The notes: generated by a model not told the origin, from the sequence alone. A stretch of DNA of 64,000 nt from Tragulus kanchil (GCA_022376925.1 JAIOJX010000005.1:16326001-16390000); one strand, 5' to 3'; shown: positions 36,547 to 49,339, counted from the stretch's first letter. Numbers and translations are program-made.

Positions 36547-38881
36547 TCAAGGGTCACTTGACAGATACATGCATCACAGTGATTCCCACCTCAGCTCAGG
36601 TGTCGTCTTTCTTGCCTATTTTCTCAATGTGTGAAAAGCACTCAGAAAATTCACAGCTTGTCAAATGATGGAATCACCTAGTTTGGGAAAATGTTCAGAT
36701 CCATAAATTTCAGAGCCCTGCATCTTTAATGAACAAAAATCTACATTATTTGACTTGCAAATTTGGAACTTGGCAAAATGGGTTTTCAGAAAGGGCTTAT
36801 TCACGACGTAGAAAAAATTGGTTGAATGAGTTGATGGAGAGGGTAAGGCTGAAGATGAAATAGATCAAGTATTAGGTACACACTAGCCTGTGGGCCTTCT
36901 GAAATCACTGCAGAGTGCAGTGGCCTCTGATGGGCCAAACCGTTACTTCTCCCATGGTTTTTCTTTGGCTCTGGAATATACAGAAAACAGTCTGTTGTGA
37001 CATCTGAAGCATGTCAGGACCTTGCATTTGCAGAAACAGGAGTGGGCTCTACGGTGAAAGAAAGAGGACTGGCAGAGTCATCGTTGCTGGCGGCAGGCAG
37101 CTAGAGCCTGCAGCAGGTTCTGCTCCGCATATGGCTGCCTTCTCAGCTTGCCAGAAAACAGGTTACTGAAACCCACCTACCTGTCCTTCATCAGCTGGTG
37201 TGTACAGTACACATAAGCTGTTGAGAGGAAAACAGAATACCCTGAAGGGGAACTAAGTGGATGCTTGTTCTTTCAGATGTTATGTAACTTTTACCTCCAG
37301 GATGATAGACGCATCATGTTATCCAAACACCTCTCACTTTGAAATATATCCTTGGCTGTGCTGAGGCCCTTGGGGCTCTGGTTTTCCTTTTTGACTTGTC
37401 AATTCTGATTTGTCCTTACAGAAAGTGAGAACTTGGGAGCTTGGCTCTCTGAGACATGAGGGTATAGAGGCAGCTGTTGAAGTCATCAGATTGGCTGAAG
37501 GCCAGTTCTTCTCCCCGCCTCCACCTTGGCTCTGAACCACACTGCTGTCCCCTGGGGTTAAAGAAGGACTCTTGAACCCATTTGCTTTACCAATTAGCAG
37601 TTTTCCCTACTTTGATCATCCCTTAACATTTTTGCTTCTGAGAGCAATTCAGACTCAAAAAAAAATGTGAGGGAAATTCATGATCCTATCTATAAACAAT
37701 AGAGAGAAATTGAACATTTTCAAGGGTCACTTGACAGATACATGCATCACAGTGTTTGCTCAGGTGTCGTCTTTCTTGCCTATTTTCTCAATGTGTGAAA
37801 AGCACTCAGAAAATTCACAGCTTGTCAAATGATGGAATCACCTAGTTTGGGAAAATGTTCAGATCCATAAATTTCAGAGCCCTGCATCTTTAATGAACAA
37901 AAATCTACATTATTTGACTTGCAAATTTGGAACTTGGCAAAATGGGTTTTCAGAAAGGGCTTATTCATGACGTAGAAAAATTGGTTGAATGAGTTGATGG
38001 AGAGGGTAAGGCTGAAGATGAAATAGATCAAGTATTAGGTACACACTAGCCTGTGGGCCTTCTGAAATCACTGCAGAGTGCAGTGGCCTCTGATGGGCCA
38101 AACCGTTACTTCTCCCATGGTTTTCTTTGGCTCTGGAATATACAGAAAACAGTCTGTTGTGACATCTGAAGCATGTCAGGACCTTGCATTTGCAGAAACA
38201 GGAGTGGGCTCTACGGTGAAAGAAAGAGGACTGGCAGAGTCATCGTTGCTGGCGGCAGGCAGCTAGAGCCTGCAGCAGGTTCTGCTCCGCATATGGCTGC
38301 CTTCTCAGCTTGCCAGAAAACAGGTTACTGAAACCCACCTACCTGTCCTTCATCAGCTGGTGTGTACAGTACACATAAGCTGTTGAGAGGAAAACAGAAT
38401 ACCCTAAAGGGGGAACTAAGTGGATGCTTGTTCTTTCAGATGTTATGTAACTTTTACCTCCAGGATGATAGACGCATCATGTTATCCAAACACCTCTCAC
38501 TTTGAAATATATCCTTGGCTGTGCTGAGGCCCTTGGGGCTCTGGTTTTCCTTTTTGACTTGTCAATTCTGATTTGTCCTTACAGAAAGTGAGAACTTGGG
38601 AGCTTGGCTCTCTGAGACATGAGGGTATAGAGGCAGCTGTTGAAGTCATCAGATTGGCTGAAGGCCAGTTCTTCTCCCCGCCTCCACCTTGGCTCTGAAC
38701 CACACTGCTGTCCCCTGGGGTTAAAGAAGGACTCTTGAACCCATTTGCTTTACCAATTAGCAGTTTTCCCTACTTTGATCATCCCTTAACATTTTTGCTT
38801 CTGAGAGCAATTCAGACTCAAAAAAAAAAATGTGAGGGAAATTCATGATCCTATCTATAAACAATAGAGAGAATTGAACAT
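36547..38881. repeat. Direct duplication pair 12
   Basis: Copy A is 36547-37717 and copy B 37720-38881, offset 1173 falling to about 1163. The main difference is a 9-base loss at the left end of copy B (CACAGTGTTTGCTCAGG against CACAGTGATTCCCACCTCAG), plus homopolymer changes. The content is unassigned and modestly GC-rich, with no gene recognised. Confidence 0.97.
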
Positions 38882-38925
38882 AGTATTTCGTGTTACCCAT
38901 GCTCCTAGTTTGGGTTTAACGTATT

Positions 38926-41090
38926 ACATTTGTTCATTGTGTTTTCAGTTCTTTTAATCTTTAGATCCTTCTCTCAGATTCCAGACCCTGTGGGGAAGAT
39001 TTGGTCAGTTTAGTGGATTTCCTTCCTCTCTACTCCAAGTCTGAACCACATGTATCCCCACTTTAGTCTCTGGAGGAATAAAATGATGTCTTATTTAGGT
39101 ACTACACAATTCAGAAGTCCCCACGGCCACTCTAATAATCTCACCTCAGTTGCAAATTCAAGAATTATCAGGATCACACTCAGGTTCAGTAGTTTATGAG
39201 TATTAACTTAAAAAAATGCACAGTGTGAGAGTTGTGAGTCAAGTTTTATTTGGGCCAACATGAGGACTATGGCCTGGGAAACAGCATCTCAGATGGCTCT
39301 GAGAAACTGTTCCAAAAGATGGGGAAAGGTCAGTGTGTATATGATTTTGCTGAAGCAGGAGTATCCACAATCAAGCACATGCTTTTTCTGCAGAAAGTTT
39401 CTGCTTGTGATGAGAAGCAGTCATCACCATTGAAAGATTTTAGTGCTTTTCTGGATAGGAAGAGAGATAAGAATTGGACTTGTGAACTAGGTTTCTGAAA
39501 ATATCTAACCATCTGAAGACTTGTTCTGCCAGTTTTTCCTGGAGCACAGAGTGCCTCATTTCTGCTGTCCACCCTGAGCACCTTTCAGGGGGGTGTTGAA
39601 AGCATGCAGATAGAGCAGCACATGATTTAATTCTTGTAGAGGTAGATGACAAGTGTCGATTTGTAATGGATACTAGAACTCAGAACTCATTCAGGATTGT
39701 GGTTGATTACAGCAAAAGAACTCAGCAAGAAGTCAGCCAGGAGAAGAGAGGCTTAGGACTGGGAGTGGGGAGAGCTACAAGCAAGGAGCTTTTACACACC
39801 CTCCCTCCGTGACCCTGGGTCGACCATGTGTGCTTGTGTCAGTAACGATGTGTGACAGTACACACAGAGTACTGACACCAGGGGGCTCACCTGACCAATG
39901 GAGTCCAGAGTATTCCTGGGGCTCAGCTGTGTAGACATGCTTGACCACCCGTGTATCTGACCTTAGACTCCAGCTCTTTCAGAATCTGAACTGATACCAT
40001 AAGTCACATTTGTTCATTGTGTTTTCAGTTCTTTTAATCTTTAGATCCTTCTCTCAGATTCCAGACCCTGTGGGGAAGATTTGGTCAGTTTAGTGGATTT
40101 CCTTCCTCTCTACTCCAAGTCTGAACCACATGTATCCCCACTTTAGTCTCTGGAGGAATAAAATGATGTCTTATTTAGGTACTACACAATTCAGAAGTCC
40201 CCACGGCCACTCTAATAATCTCACCTCAGTTGCAAATTCAAGAATTATCAGGATCACACTCAGGTTCAGTAGTTTATGAGTATTAACTTAAAAAAATGCA
40301 CAGTGTGAGAGTTGTGAGTCAAGTTTTATTTGGGCCAACATGAGGACTATGGTTTGGAAACAGCATCTCAGATGGCTCTGAGAAACTGTTCCAAAAGATG
40401 GGGAAAGGTCAGTGTGTATATGATTTTGCTGAAGCAGGAGTATCCACAATCAAGCACATGCTTTTTCTGCAGAAAGTTTCTGCTTGTGATGAGAAGCAGT
40501 CATCACCATTGAAAGATTTTAGTGCTTTTCTGGATAGGAAGAGAGATAAGAATTGGACTTGTGAACTAGGTTTCTGAAAATATCTAACCATCTGAAGACT
40601 TGTTCTGCCAGTTTTTCCTGGAGCACAGAGTGCCTCATTTCTGCTGTCCACCCTGAGCACCTTTCAGGGGGGTGTTGAAAGCATGCAGATAGAGCAGCAC
40701 ATGATTTAATTCTTGTAGAGGTAGATGACAAGTGTCGATTTGTAATGGATACTAGAACTCAGAACTCATTCAGGATTGTGGTTGATTACAGCAAAAGAAC
40801 TCAGCAAGAAGTCAGCCAGGAGAAGAGAGGCTTAGGACTGGGAGTGGGGAGAGCTACAAGCAAGGAGCTTTTACACACCCTCCCTCCGTGACCCTGGGTC
40901 GACCATGTGTGCTTGTGTCAGTAACGATGTGTGACAGTACACACAGAGTACTGACACCAGGGGGCTCACCTGACCAATGGAGTCCAGAGTATTCCTGGGG
41001 CTCAGCTGTGTAGACATGCTTGACCACCCGTGTATCTGACCTTAGACTCCAGCTCTTTCAGAATCTGAACTGATACCATAAGTCACATTT
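38926..41090. repeat. Direct duplication pair 13
   Basis: Copy A is 38926-40005 and copy B 40006-41090, offset 1080 falling to 1079. The junction is blunt with ACATTT overlap. There is one cluster of differences (GGCCTGGGAAACAGC against GGTTTGGAAACAGC). Confidence 0.97.
39230..40005. mobile_element. Probable ruminant LTR/ERV-derived repeat
   Basis: The segment starting AAGTTTTATTTGGGCCAACA and containing CAGCATCTCAGATGGCTCTG resembles a dispersed ruminant LTR-type repeat I have seen in bovine sequence. I cannot fix the family or its ends. An 82-codon frame overlaps it and shows no retroviral domain. The duplicate is at about 40310-41085. Confidence 0.4.
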
Positions 41091-42240
41091 TCATCATAGA
41101 CTATCTGGCATGTCCCAAGTTTGTAAACAGACGGTCTTATCAGGCAGGGCATTCAAAAGGCTTAGAGATTACCTCTTAGGAGCCAACACAAAAGCCAAAC
41201 CTGTCTTTGGGCAAGATTCATCCTTTGCTGCTTTCATGCTTCCAGTTAAAAATGTCTTGGATCTTTTCCAGCTTTTAGAATTTTTGTTGTTACTATTTTT
41301 TATTTTATATTTTTAACCAGTGGAAATATTTTACTTTGAGATAAGTAGAAGATCTGTGGTCTCCTTCTTGACAACCTCACCACTGGCTGATGTGTTTCAG
41401 AAGGCAAGTTTGGGGCTGAATTCTGTCACATATAGGAGACCTTAATTGGCATGCTGGTGAGGAATAAATTTTTTTAAGATTTCAAAAACATTTTTAAAAT
41501 TGAATAAAGTTTTGGCTGTGTCCCTTTTAAGGCATTTTCCCAGCCTTGAACAAAAAAGTTCATTTGAGGCAGATATGAAAGTGTTCTTGCTTTGTGATTC
41601 AGATAAGTAGTTAGGTGACAGAATCATTCTGAGTCTGAACACAAAACCCAGTATCTTAAGTTCAGAGGGGTCTCTTGGAAGGTTATTGGTTGCTGTTGCC
41701 CTCAGATTCTTGCACTCTGCCCAAGAAATGCAAAAGGTATATAATACATGTATATATGATATATGATCTCCTGCCAATCTTGAACTCATTTCAGCAGTGG
41801 AAAACCTGTAATTAGTATGTATCCTAATTAGAATACATTGAATGTTAACTAACTAATGCCCCTAGGATATACACAATCTCTAACCTGTGACTGTAGCACA
41901 CCTTTAGACAATATAGAAGGCCCTTCTAGAGAAGGCTGTTTCTTCAGCTCTTCTGATTTCAAAAATTTACCTGGATTCTTTAGCTTTCTTTTAATTGTTC
42001 GTTCGTTCTTTTTTCCTTCAGTGTTCTAATTTTGTCATAAGATCCTTTGGTTCATCACATCTCCTTTCTTTCACTCTCACTTCACTCGCACAATTTGAGT
42101 TTCTCTTGCACAGGTCCTAGGACGTATTCACGGATGAGAAAGTATTCACTTATTCTGGAAAAACTCATGGGTCATTTTTAAAGCACTTAAAGCATCCTAC
42201 ACTTATAGCCTCTCTATACATTCAGCATTTTTTTTTTTAT
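41091..42240. other. Unassigned AT-rich sequence
   Basis: No gene seen. A 115-codon minus-strand frame at 41442-41789 has no domain or splice support. Confidence 0.5.
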
Positions 42241-42269
42241 AGACTCCTACTCATTGTCAGTAACATTTT

Positions 42270-43800
42270 TTTTAAGGTGCATGGTTCTGGAAAAATGGTC
42301 CATAGAACCCTGATCTGTAATACCGAAACTATTTTCATAATGACTAGGATGTTGTTTTGCCTTTTTACATGGTATTAACATTTTCAAAATCAATGGTGGG
42401 TAAAACTCTGGTGTATTAATAATCAAGGCAGTGACATAAAACTGAAGAGTGGTTACCCTAGTCTTTTCAGTTTAAATTAAAAAACAAAAGCCATTTCTCT
42501 TAAAATTGTATTTAATGAAGCAATACATTTTATTAATTTAATTAAACCTTAACCCCTGAGTAAACATCTTTTTAACATTTGTGTAACAAAGTGGGAAGTA
42601 TAGATAGAACATTTTTGGTTTATGTTTAAGTATGAAGGCTACCATGAAGCTGTGTTGTGAGCTGAACTATTGGCTTTTTGCATAAAATACCATTTTTCCT
42701 TGAAAGAGCCCCTGATACCCAAACTATGGTTGTTCAGATTTGTGTACTCAACAGACATTTCCTTAAAAATCTAATTTCAAGAAAACAAACTACTGTATTT
42801 GTTCTCAAGGATACAATTGGAAATTTCAGGTAAAAAATTACATTTTTGAAAATGTGTTTCTTACCTTGGGCTTGAAAACCTCCCCATTTTTAAAGATTTT
42901 TCCGATGAGCTCGATGATGATACAGAGTTGACTTCTTGGTATTGTGTAGTGAAATGTGTGAACTTTTGGGAGATCAGTATAACTCAGTAAACTGATATTT
43001 TCTAAAAAGTATCAATGTATAATGTCACAGAATTATGTGTAGTAAAAGAACCACTCAATGTCCAAGAGAAACCAATTGATTTTAATATAGTAGAGTAAAA
43101 ATGTTTGCTTAGACAATTTCTTTCCACATTGTAACTAAATTTTAAAAAACCTTTTGCTCACTGAGTTTTGATGTAGTTTCAAAAAAAATATCCACTATGA
43201 AGAGCTATGAATATATGTCTCCTCTTTTTAAGTATCAGTATATATCTATAAGAAGTCAGGTATTTTTCAAGTACTTCAGCAAGGGAAACTTCTCAGTATA
43301 TTCAATATAAACCCTTCTATGAAAGTTCAGCTGCTTCTATTAAGCCAGGCATCAAAGATATTTGCAAAAATGTAAAGCATTGCCCCTCTTCTCACAGTTC
43401 TTTTCCCTGGGAAATATAATTACTTTTTATAAAAATATATTTAATTTTCTTTAAAAATAACAGGTTTAACAGCTTCCTTGGTGGTCCAGTGGGTAAAGAG
43501 TCCGCCTTACAGTGCAAGGGGCACCACTTCAACCCCTGGCCCAGGAAGATCCCACATGCCGAGGATGGGCTGGGCTGGTGTGTCCAATTACGAGCCAGTG
43601 CTCTGGAGCACATGCACCCAGAGCTAGTGCTCTGCAACGAGAGAGGCCATGCAGCAGGAGGCCCACACATGCTAAAGAATAAAGATGGATGAAAACTAAA
43701 TGATGACTGAGAGGAAAAAAAAAAAAAGGTTTATCATTAATTTTAAATAAATGCATGTTTTTGAATTTTTTAGTTTTAAATATCAAATGTCAGTGACAAA
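42270..43800 (+). pseudogene. Fossil hAT (Charlie/ZBED-like) transposase and transposon 3' end
   Basis: The sequence matches in order the C-terminal half of a mammalian hAT transposase element. Signs are the AAAGCCATTTCTCTTAAAAT segment at about 42490, the GAGCTGAACTATTGGC segment at about 42660, the AATTGATTTTAATATAGTAG segment at about 43075, and a dimerisation-domain remnant ending near 43390. That remnant translates as roughly SIKPGIKDICKNVK around 43340-43380. Multiple frameshifts and stops destroy the frame, and most of the C-terminal core near 43200-43330 is eroded. A CHR-like SINE is inserted at 43469. The identification is from memory of the family; the exact subfamily is not assigned. 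Confidence 0.65.
43469..43726 (+). mobile_element. CHR-like tRNA-derived SINE in the hAT fossil
   Basis: Head CTTCCTTGGTGGTCCAGTGG, the shared body, and A-rich tail. A short AGGTTTA duplication flanks it (43462-43468 and 43727-43733), showing insertion into the older hAT remnant. Confidence 0.88.
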
Positions 43801-44010
43801 TGTAACATTTACTACCATTCATAGTTGTACACTTTTTTTTATCATGATGAGAACTGTTAAGATCCACTCTCAGCAACTTTTAAATATGATACAGTATTAT
43901 TAACTGTAGTCACCATGCCCTGAACCACATCCCCATAAGTGATTTATTTTATAGCTGGAAGTTTGTACCTTTTCATCTTTTTCATTCATTACATTTCTTC
44001 TTGATCAAGT
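43801..44010 (-). mobile_element. L1 3' region fragment, minus strand
   Basis: Contains ACCATGCCCTGAACCACATC, CATAAGTGATTTATTTTATA and GCTGGAAGTTTGTACC, typical of reversed L1 3' UTR. The duplicate is at about 45019-45130 and lacks 81 bp. Confidence 0.65.
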
Positions 44011-46162
44011 AGTGCATCCTTTAATAATTTTTTCAGACAGGTTTGACTGTAGATAATATGTCTTTGTATGCTTCACATGTCAATGATAATTTAGTTTATA
44101 TTCACGATTTCACTTATTGTGTTACCTTCTATCTTTATTTTTGCTATTGAAAAATCTTTTTTTTTTTTTTTTTTTGGAGACAATCCATGTTCTCTTGGAT
44201 CTAAATACCCGGATTAGGTACAGTAGCAGAATTTTTATTTTTTTTTAGATGAATTTGGAAAAGGTGATGCCTCTAAATCCTAAACTTGATATTTGTATAG
44301 ACAAATATCAAGTTCGTTTTTGAACTGGGCCTATCAGTGTTCCCAACCCATAAGAAGTATTCAAGACAATTGCTTGTTCTTATTGTTTATTTTTAAATAA
44401 AGAACCAAAGAATGAATGAATGAAAGAATGACTAAACCTTTCCAACCGTGGGGTGAATTATTATAAAACGCAGACTTCTTGATTGTGGAGATGCTGCTGA
44501 AGGATGTTAATTTGAGAGTCTAGACTGTAAAGCTTTGTGGATCACAGAGACAAACTGAGAAGTCAGTTTGGTGGTTAGGGTTGGTAGAAATCTTGTGTCC
44601 CATTCCATGTTACAAAGGCTTAGACATTCTTGCTAAATTTTGCTGGCTGTGCTGTTGTGGGATTCCGAACCAGTGGGGTCAGAAATGCTGCCACTACACT
44701 CCATGCCTAGGATTGAAGTCCTCAGGAATACTTCAGGATTTGGAGTCCAAGTTTGAGTGAAAAGCAAGATGTCAGGAACAGCAGAGATCAGAAACCTCTA
44801 GTCAGCGAATCATAAGTTGATGTGAGAGAAAAAGATCTTAACCAAAGCAAGAGTGGGTGATGTGGGGATAGGTCACCTGGTTCAATTGCAATGTCAGATC
44901 AGATATTATCATGAATTTACTGTGATACCATGATGCTTTACTCTGAAAACTGCATTTACATTTTGAAAAAATAAATCTTAATGCCATTTCTTTAGAAATC
45001 AATTTGTGTAGGTGGTCCACATTTACTACCATTCATAGTTGTACACCATGCCCTGAACCCAAAAAAACATCCCCCATAAGTGATTTATTTTATAGCTGGA
45101 AGTTTGTACCTTTTCATCTTTTCATTCATTACATTTCTTCTTGATCAAGTAGTGCATCCTTTAATAATTTTTTCAGACAGGTTTGACTGTAGATAATATG
45201 TCTTTGTATGCTTCACATGTCAATGATAATTTAGTTTATATTCACGATTTCACTTATTGTGTTACCTTCTATCTTTATTTTTGCTATTGAAAAATCTTTT
45301 TTTTTTTTTTTTTTTGGAGACAATCCATGTTCTCTTGGATCTAAATACCCGGATTAGGTACAGTAGCAGAATTTTTATTTTTTTTTAGATGAATTTGGAA
45401 AAGGTGATGCCTCTAAATCCTAAACTTGATATTTGTATAGACAAATATCAAGTTCGTTTTTGAACTGGGCCTATCAGTGTTCCCAACCCATAAGAAGTAT
45501 TCAAGACAATTGCTTGTTCTTATTGTTTATTTTTAAATAAAGAACCAAAGAATGAATGAATGAAAGAATGACTAAACCTTTCCAACCGTGGGGTGAATTA
45601 TTATAAAACGCAGACTTCTTGATTGTGGAGATGCTGCTGAAGGATGTTAATTTGAGAGTCTAGACTGTAAAGCTTTGTGGATCACAGAGACAAACTGAGA
45701 AGTCAGTTTGGTGGTTAGGGTTGGTAGAAATCTTGTGTCCCATTCCATGTTACAAAGGCTTAGACATTCTTGCTAAATTTTGCTGGCTGTGCTGTTGTGG
45801 GTTTCCCGAACCAGTGGGGTCAGAAATGCTGCCACTACACTCCATGCCTAGGATTGAAGTCCTCAGGAATACTTCAGGATTTGGAGTCCAAGTTTGAGTG
45901 AAAAGCAAGATGTCAGGAACAGCAGAGATCAGAAACCTCTAGTCAGCGAATCATAAGTTGATGTGAGAGAAAAAGATCTTAACCAAAGCAAGAGTGGGTG
46001 ATGTGGGGATAGGTCACCTGGTTCAATTGCAATGTCAGATCAGATATTATCATGAATTTACTGTGATACCATGATGCTTTACTCTGAAAACTGCATTTAC
46101 ATTTTGAAAAAACAAATCTTAATGCCATTTCTTTAGAAATCAATTTGTGTAGGTGGTCCACA
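43805..46162. repeat. Direct duplication pair 14
   Basis: Copy A is 43805-45018 and copy B 45019-46162. The junction is blunt, at the shared ACATTTACTACC. Copy B lacks 81 bp (43833-43913) between two CAC repeats and has an A-run insertion just after, both within 60 bp of its left end. The remaining roughly 1.1 kb is nearly identical. Confidence 0.96.
44283..44314. repeat. Perfect 14-bp hairpin
   Basis: AACTTGATATTTGT, a 4-base loop ATAG, then the exact complement. Duplicated at 45423-45454. AT-rich, with no transposon context recognised. Confidence 0.85.
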
Positions 46163-46616
46163 CCAGATGTTAGTAAAATCATAATATCTGTTTCTGCTTA
46201 TTAATCTCACCCGTTCATTCTGATAACCTACTCTGGTACTTTGTAGAGAATATTGTTTGGATTAGCAATGACTTCTAAAATATCTTTTAACCACTATTAT
46301 ATTTACTGCTTAAATCATATATACATACACATACACATTCACACAGCCCTATGCAGACCTACCCAAACATGTACACAAACATGCACTCATGTAGTACTTA
46401 AGGAACAATCTAGGAACATGTATTATCATATGTAGAAACTCAGAGCAAAATCTTTGAGGTCAGTGAACTAAAATCTTGTCTGCGCTCAGCCCCCGCAAAG
46501 GTTTATGACATTTAAAAATATGTAGAAGATTACCATGCCTCACTTTCCTCTTAGCCCAGATTGAGTTGAGTGCTGTGTGGTTACCTTTGTGATTTCTATG
46601 TGTGATTGAATCATAC
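46163..46616. other. Unassigned intergenic sequence
   Basis: Short CA/TA-rich simple segment near 46317-46390. No gene seen. Confidence 0.5.
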
Positions 46617-46827
46617 TACACTCGTGTAGTCACTAAGTCGTGTCTGACTCTTTGTGACCCCATCAACTGTAGCCCACCAGGCTCCTCTGTCCATGGGATT
46701 TCCCAGGCAAGAGTGCTGGAGTGGGTTACCATTTCCTCCTCCAGGGGATCTTCCCGACCCAGGGATTGAACCAGCACCTCCTTTTTGGCAGGCGAATTCT
46801 TCACCACTGAGCCACCTGGGAAGCCCG
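46617..46827 (-). mobile_element. Bov-tA SINE, full length, minus strand
   Basis: Reversed Bov-tA with CTCCTCTGTCCATGGGATTT, GGGGATCTTCCCGACCC, the B-box complement GGGATTGAACC, and the tRNA-like end CACTGAGCCACCTGGGAAGC. A short CTACA direct repeat flanks it. Confidence 0.93.
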
Positions 46828-47330
46828 CTACATTCCTTACCTGTATTGTTTATCTCTGGGCTTTTCCCTAGTATCAAACTTTTTCCCCACCTCATTTTTG
46901 CAATGAACAGGCAGTGTCATTCTCTTTTTTTGTAATTATTTTTATTTTACTTTTTGCTTTTATAGAGTTTTGTTGTTTACAGTTATGTAAGGGAATGTCA
47001 TTCTTTATCAGCACTTGTGTTTGTGATTGTCTTTGACCCTGTTTTCTTTCTCTGAGTACTACGGTAAACATTTTGTTCTAGCCTGGAGGTGGTAATGTAC
47101 ATTTGCCTTTAAATCCCTCACTGGATAAAGCTTCTCTTAGAAGCTGGCCTCCCCAGCTCCCATCTCACACCTGCTTCCAGCTGCCACATTTCATGAGCCT
47201 GCTGTGCTAAAACACATGAAAATAGCAGGTACTGACAATTTTACATTATCCTCAAAGTCAGGGAAGCTGGGTTCAAGGGAAAGTTTACCCAGTGAAAATT
47301 AAGCTGAAGAAAGGATGAGAATTCAGCTCT

Positions 47331-47638
47331 CTTTTTTTTAAATGAATTATCTTTTTTTTTTTTTTTTTAAACTTTAGCCTCTCTTTTATTGGCCTTCCAT
47401 TTATTTATTTTCATCCATCTTCATTCTTTTGGCCTTTGTGGGACTCCCACTATAATGGCCTCTCTAGTTGCAGAGTACCTGCTCCTGCTGGCGCATGCGC
47501 TCCAGAGCACTGGCTTGTAATTGGACACACCGGTCCAGCTGCTCGGGGGCATGTGGGATCCTCCCGGGCCAGGGATTGAACTGGCGCCCCTTGCACTGCA
47601 AGGCGGACTCTTTACCCCCTGGACCACCAGGGGAGCCC
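47331..47638 (-). mobile_element. CHR-like tRNA-derived SINE, minus strand
   Basis: Poly-T tail at 47352-47368, body with CATGCGCTCCAGAGCACTGG, B-box complement GGGATTGAACTGG, and head complement CTGGACCACCAGGGG. An imperfect target-site duplication (ATTCAGCTCT at 47321, ATTCAGTTCT at 47642) flanks it. Confidence 0.88.
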
Positions 47639-48090
47639 AAAATTCAGTTCTTTATTAGTAGTTTTGAGTTCTCCACTGAGAAGCTGAGAAAGCCTGCCTC
47701 TGTGAGTCTGAGCCAGAGCACTGGAGGCTGTGCCCCCATGGTTACTAGTGGAATTGACACTTGTAGGTAACACCCAAGTGTACGGAAAAGTACTTGTGTT
47801 TCAAAATCTGACTCCAATTGGTAAGGCAGTTTAAAGTTCCAATCAGGGCAGTCTCCTGTCTCAAATACTGTCTGCTCTTCTTCTTCTAGAACAGTGTATG
47901 GACAGGAAGAAGTTCCAAGTCAAGGAGGAGGACCTTCTGCTTTGTAGATGCTCCCTGCTCCTTATTGGCCTCTGCTGAGACACCTCCTCTGCCTGTGTCC
48001 GGGGTCTCCAGGGCCTCCCAGTGGGTGGAGCACACTGTTGCCCACCCAGGGCACCCTCCCACTGCTGGATCACCTGCTGGCCAGGTAGGC
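47639..48090. other. Unassigned GC-richer sequence
   Basis: Small overlapping frames of 66-106 codons on both strands, repeated in the second copy. No domain, start context or splice signal supports a gene. Confidence 0.45.
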
Positions 48091-48471
48091 CGTTTTATAG
48101 AGTTTTGTTGTTTACAGTTATGTAAGGGAATGTCATTCTTTATCAGCACTTGTGTTTGTGATTGTCTTTGACCCTGTTTTCTTTCTCTGAGTACTACGGT
48201 AAACATTTTGTTCTAGCCTGGAGGTGGTAATGTACATTTGCCTTTAAATCCCTCACTGGATAAAGCTTCTCTTAGAAGCTGGCCTCCCCAGCTCCCATCT
48301 CACACCTGCTTCCAGCTGCCACATTTCATGAGCCTGCTGTGCTAAAACACATGAAAATAGCAGGTACTGACAATTTTACATTATCCTCAAAGTCAGGGAA
48401 GCTGGGTTCAAGGGAAAGTTTACCCAGTGAAAATTAAGCTGAAGAAAGGATGAGAATTCAGCTCTCTCTCT

Positions 48472-48779
48472 CTTTTTTTTAAATGAATTATCTTTTTTTT
48501 TTTTTTTTTAAACTTTAGCCTCTCTTTTATTGGCCTTCCATTTATTTATTTTCATCCATCTTCATTCTTTTGGCCTTTGTGGGACTCCCACTATAATGGC
48601 CTCTCTAGTTGCAGAGTACCTGCTCCTGCTGGCGCATGCGCTCCAGAGCACTGGCTTGTAATTGGACACACCGGTCCAGCTGCTCGGGGGCATGTGGGAT
48701 CCTCCCGGGCCAGGGATTGAACTGGCGCCCCTTGCACTGCAAGGCGGACTCTTTACCCCCTGGACCACCAGGGGAGCCC
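48472..48779 (-). mobile_element. Duplicate copy of CHR-like SINE
   Basis: Same insertion as 47331-47638, carried by pair 15. Confidence 0.88.
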
Positions 48780-49254
48780 AAAATTCAGTTCTTTATTAGT
48801 AGTTTTGAGTTCTCCACTGAGAAGCTGAGAAAGCCTGCCTCTGTGAGTCTGAGCCAGAGCACTGGAGGCTGTGCTCTCCATGGTTACTAGTGGAATTGAC
48901 ACTTGTAGGTAACACCCAAGTGTACGGAAAAGTACTTGTGTTTCAAAATCTGACTCCAATTGGTAAGGCAGTTTAAAGTTCCAATCAGGGCAGTCTCCTG
49001 TCTCAAATACTGTCTGCTCTTCTTCTTCTAGAACAGTGTATGGACAGGAAGAAGTTCCAAGTCAAGGAGGAGGACCTTCTGCTTTGTAGATGCTCCCTGC
49101 TCCTTATTGGCCTCTGCTGAGACACCTCCTCTGCCTGTGTCCGGGGTCTCCAGGGCCTCCCAGTGGGTGGAGCACACTGTTGCCCCACCCAGGGCACCTC
49201 CACTGCCCCTCACTGCTGGATCACCTGCTGGCCAGGTAGGCGCCCTGTCTCATG

Positions 49255-49320
49255 TACTGATGGAAGCTCAGTGACATTATCTGGAGTCGGATACAGCTTA
49301 GCAAATACAACAACAACCTT
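49255..49320 (+). mobile_element. Possible Bov-tA 3' end fragment
   Basis: Contains GGAGTCGGATACAGCTTAGC followed by an ACAACAACAAC-type tail, resembling the Bov-tA end. Short, so tentative. Confidence 0.4.
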
Positions 49321-49339
49321 TCACTGTAGTTGCTTTATA

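Larger units (their letters stand above)
46958..49241. repeat. Direct duplication pair 15
   Basis: Copy A is 46958-48090 and copy B 48094-49241, offset 1136 rising to 1141 after expansion of a CT repeat in copy B near 48465-48472. Copy A's right end differs slightly (GCACCCTCCCACTGC against a longer form in copy B). The unit includes one CHR-like SINE. Confidence 0.97.

Noticed and set aside
39250..39498. 82-codon frame that could be mistaken for a small gene or viral remnant
   Set aside because: It lies in an LTR-like dispersed repeat. No retroviral protein motif is visible, and the duplicate copy breaks the frame by a short indel.
47861..48206. Overlapping frames of 68-106 codons on both strands in a GC-richer segment, possibly an exon
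   Set aside because: Frames exist on both strands with no splice-site or domain support, and copy B breaks one of them with indels.
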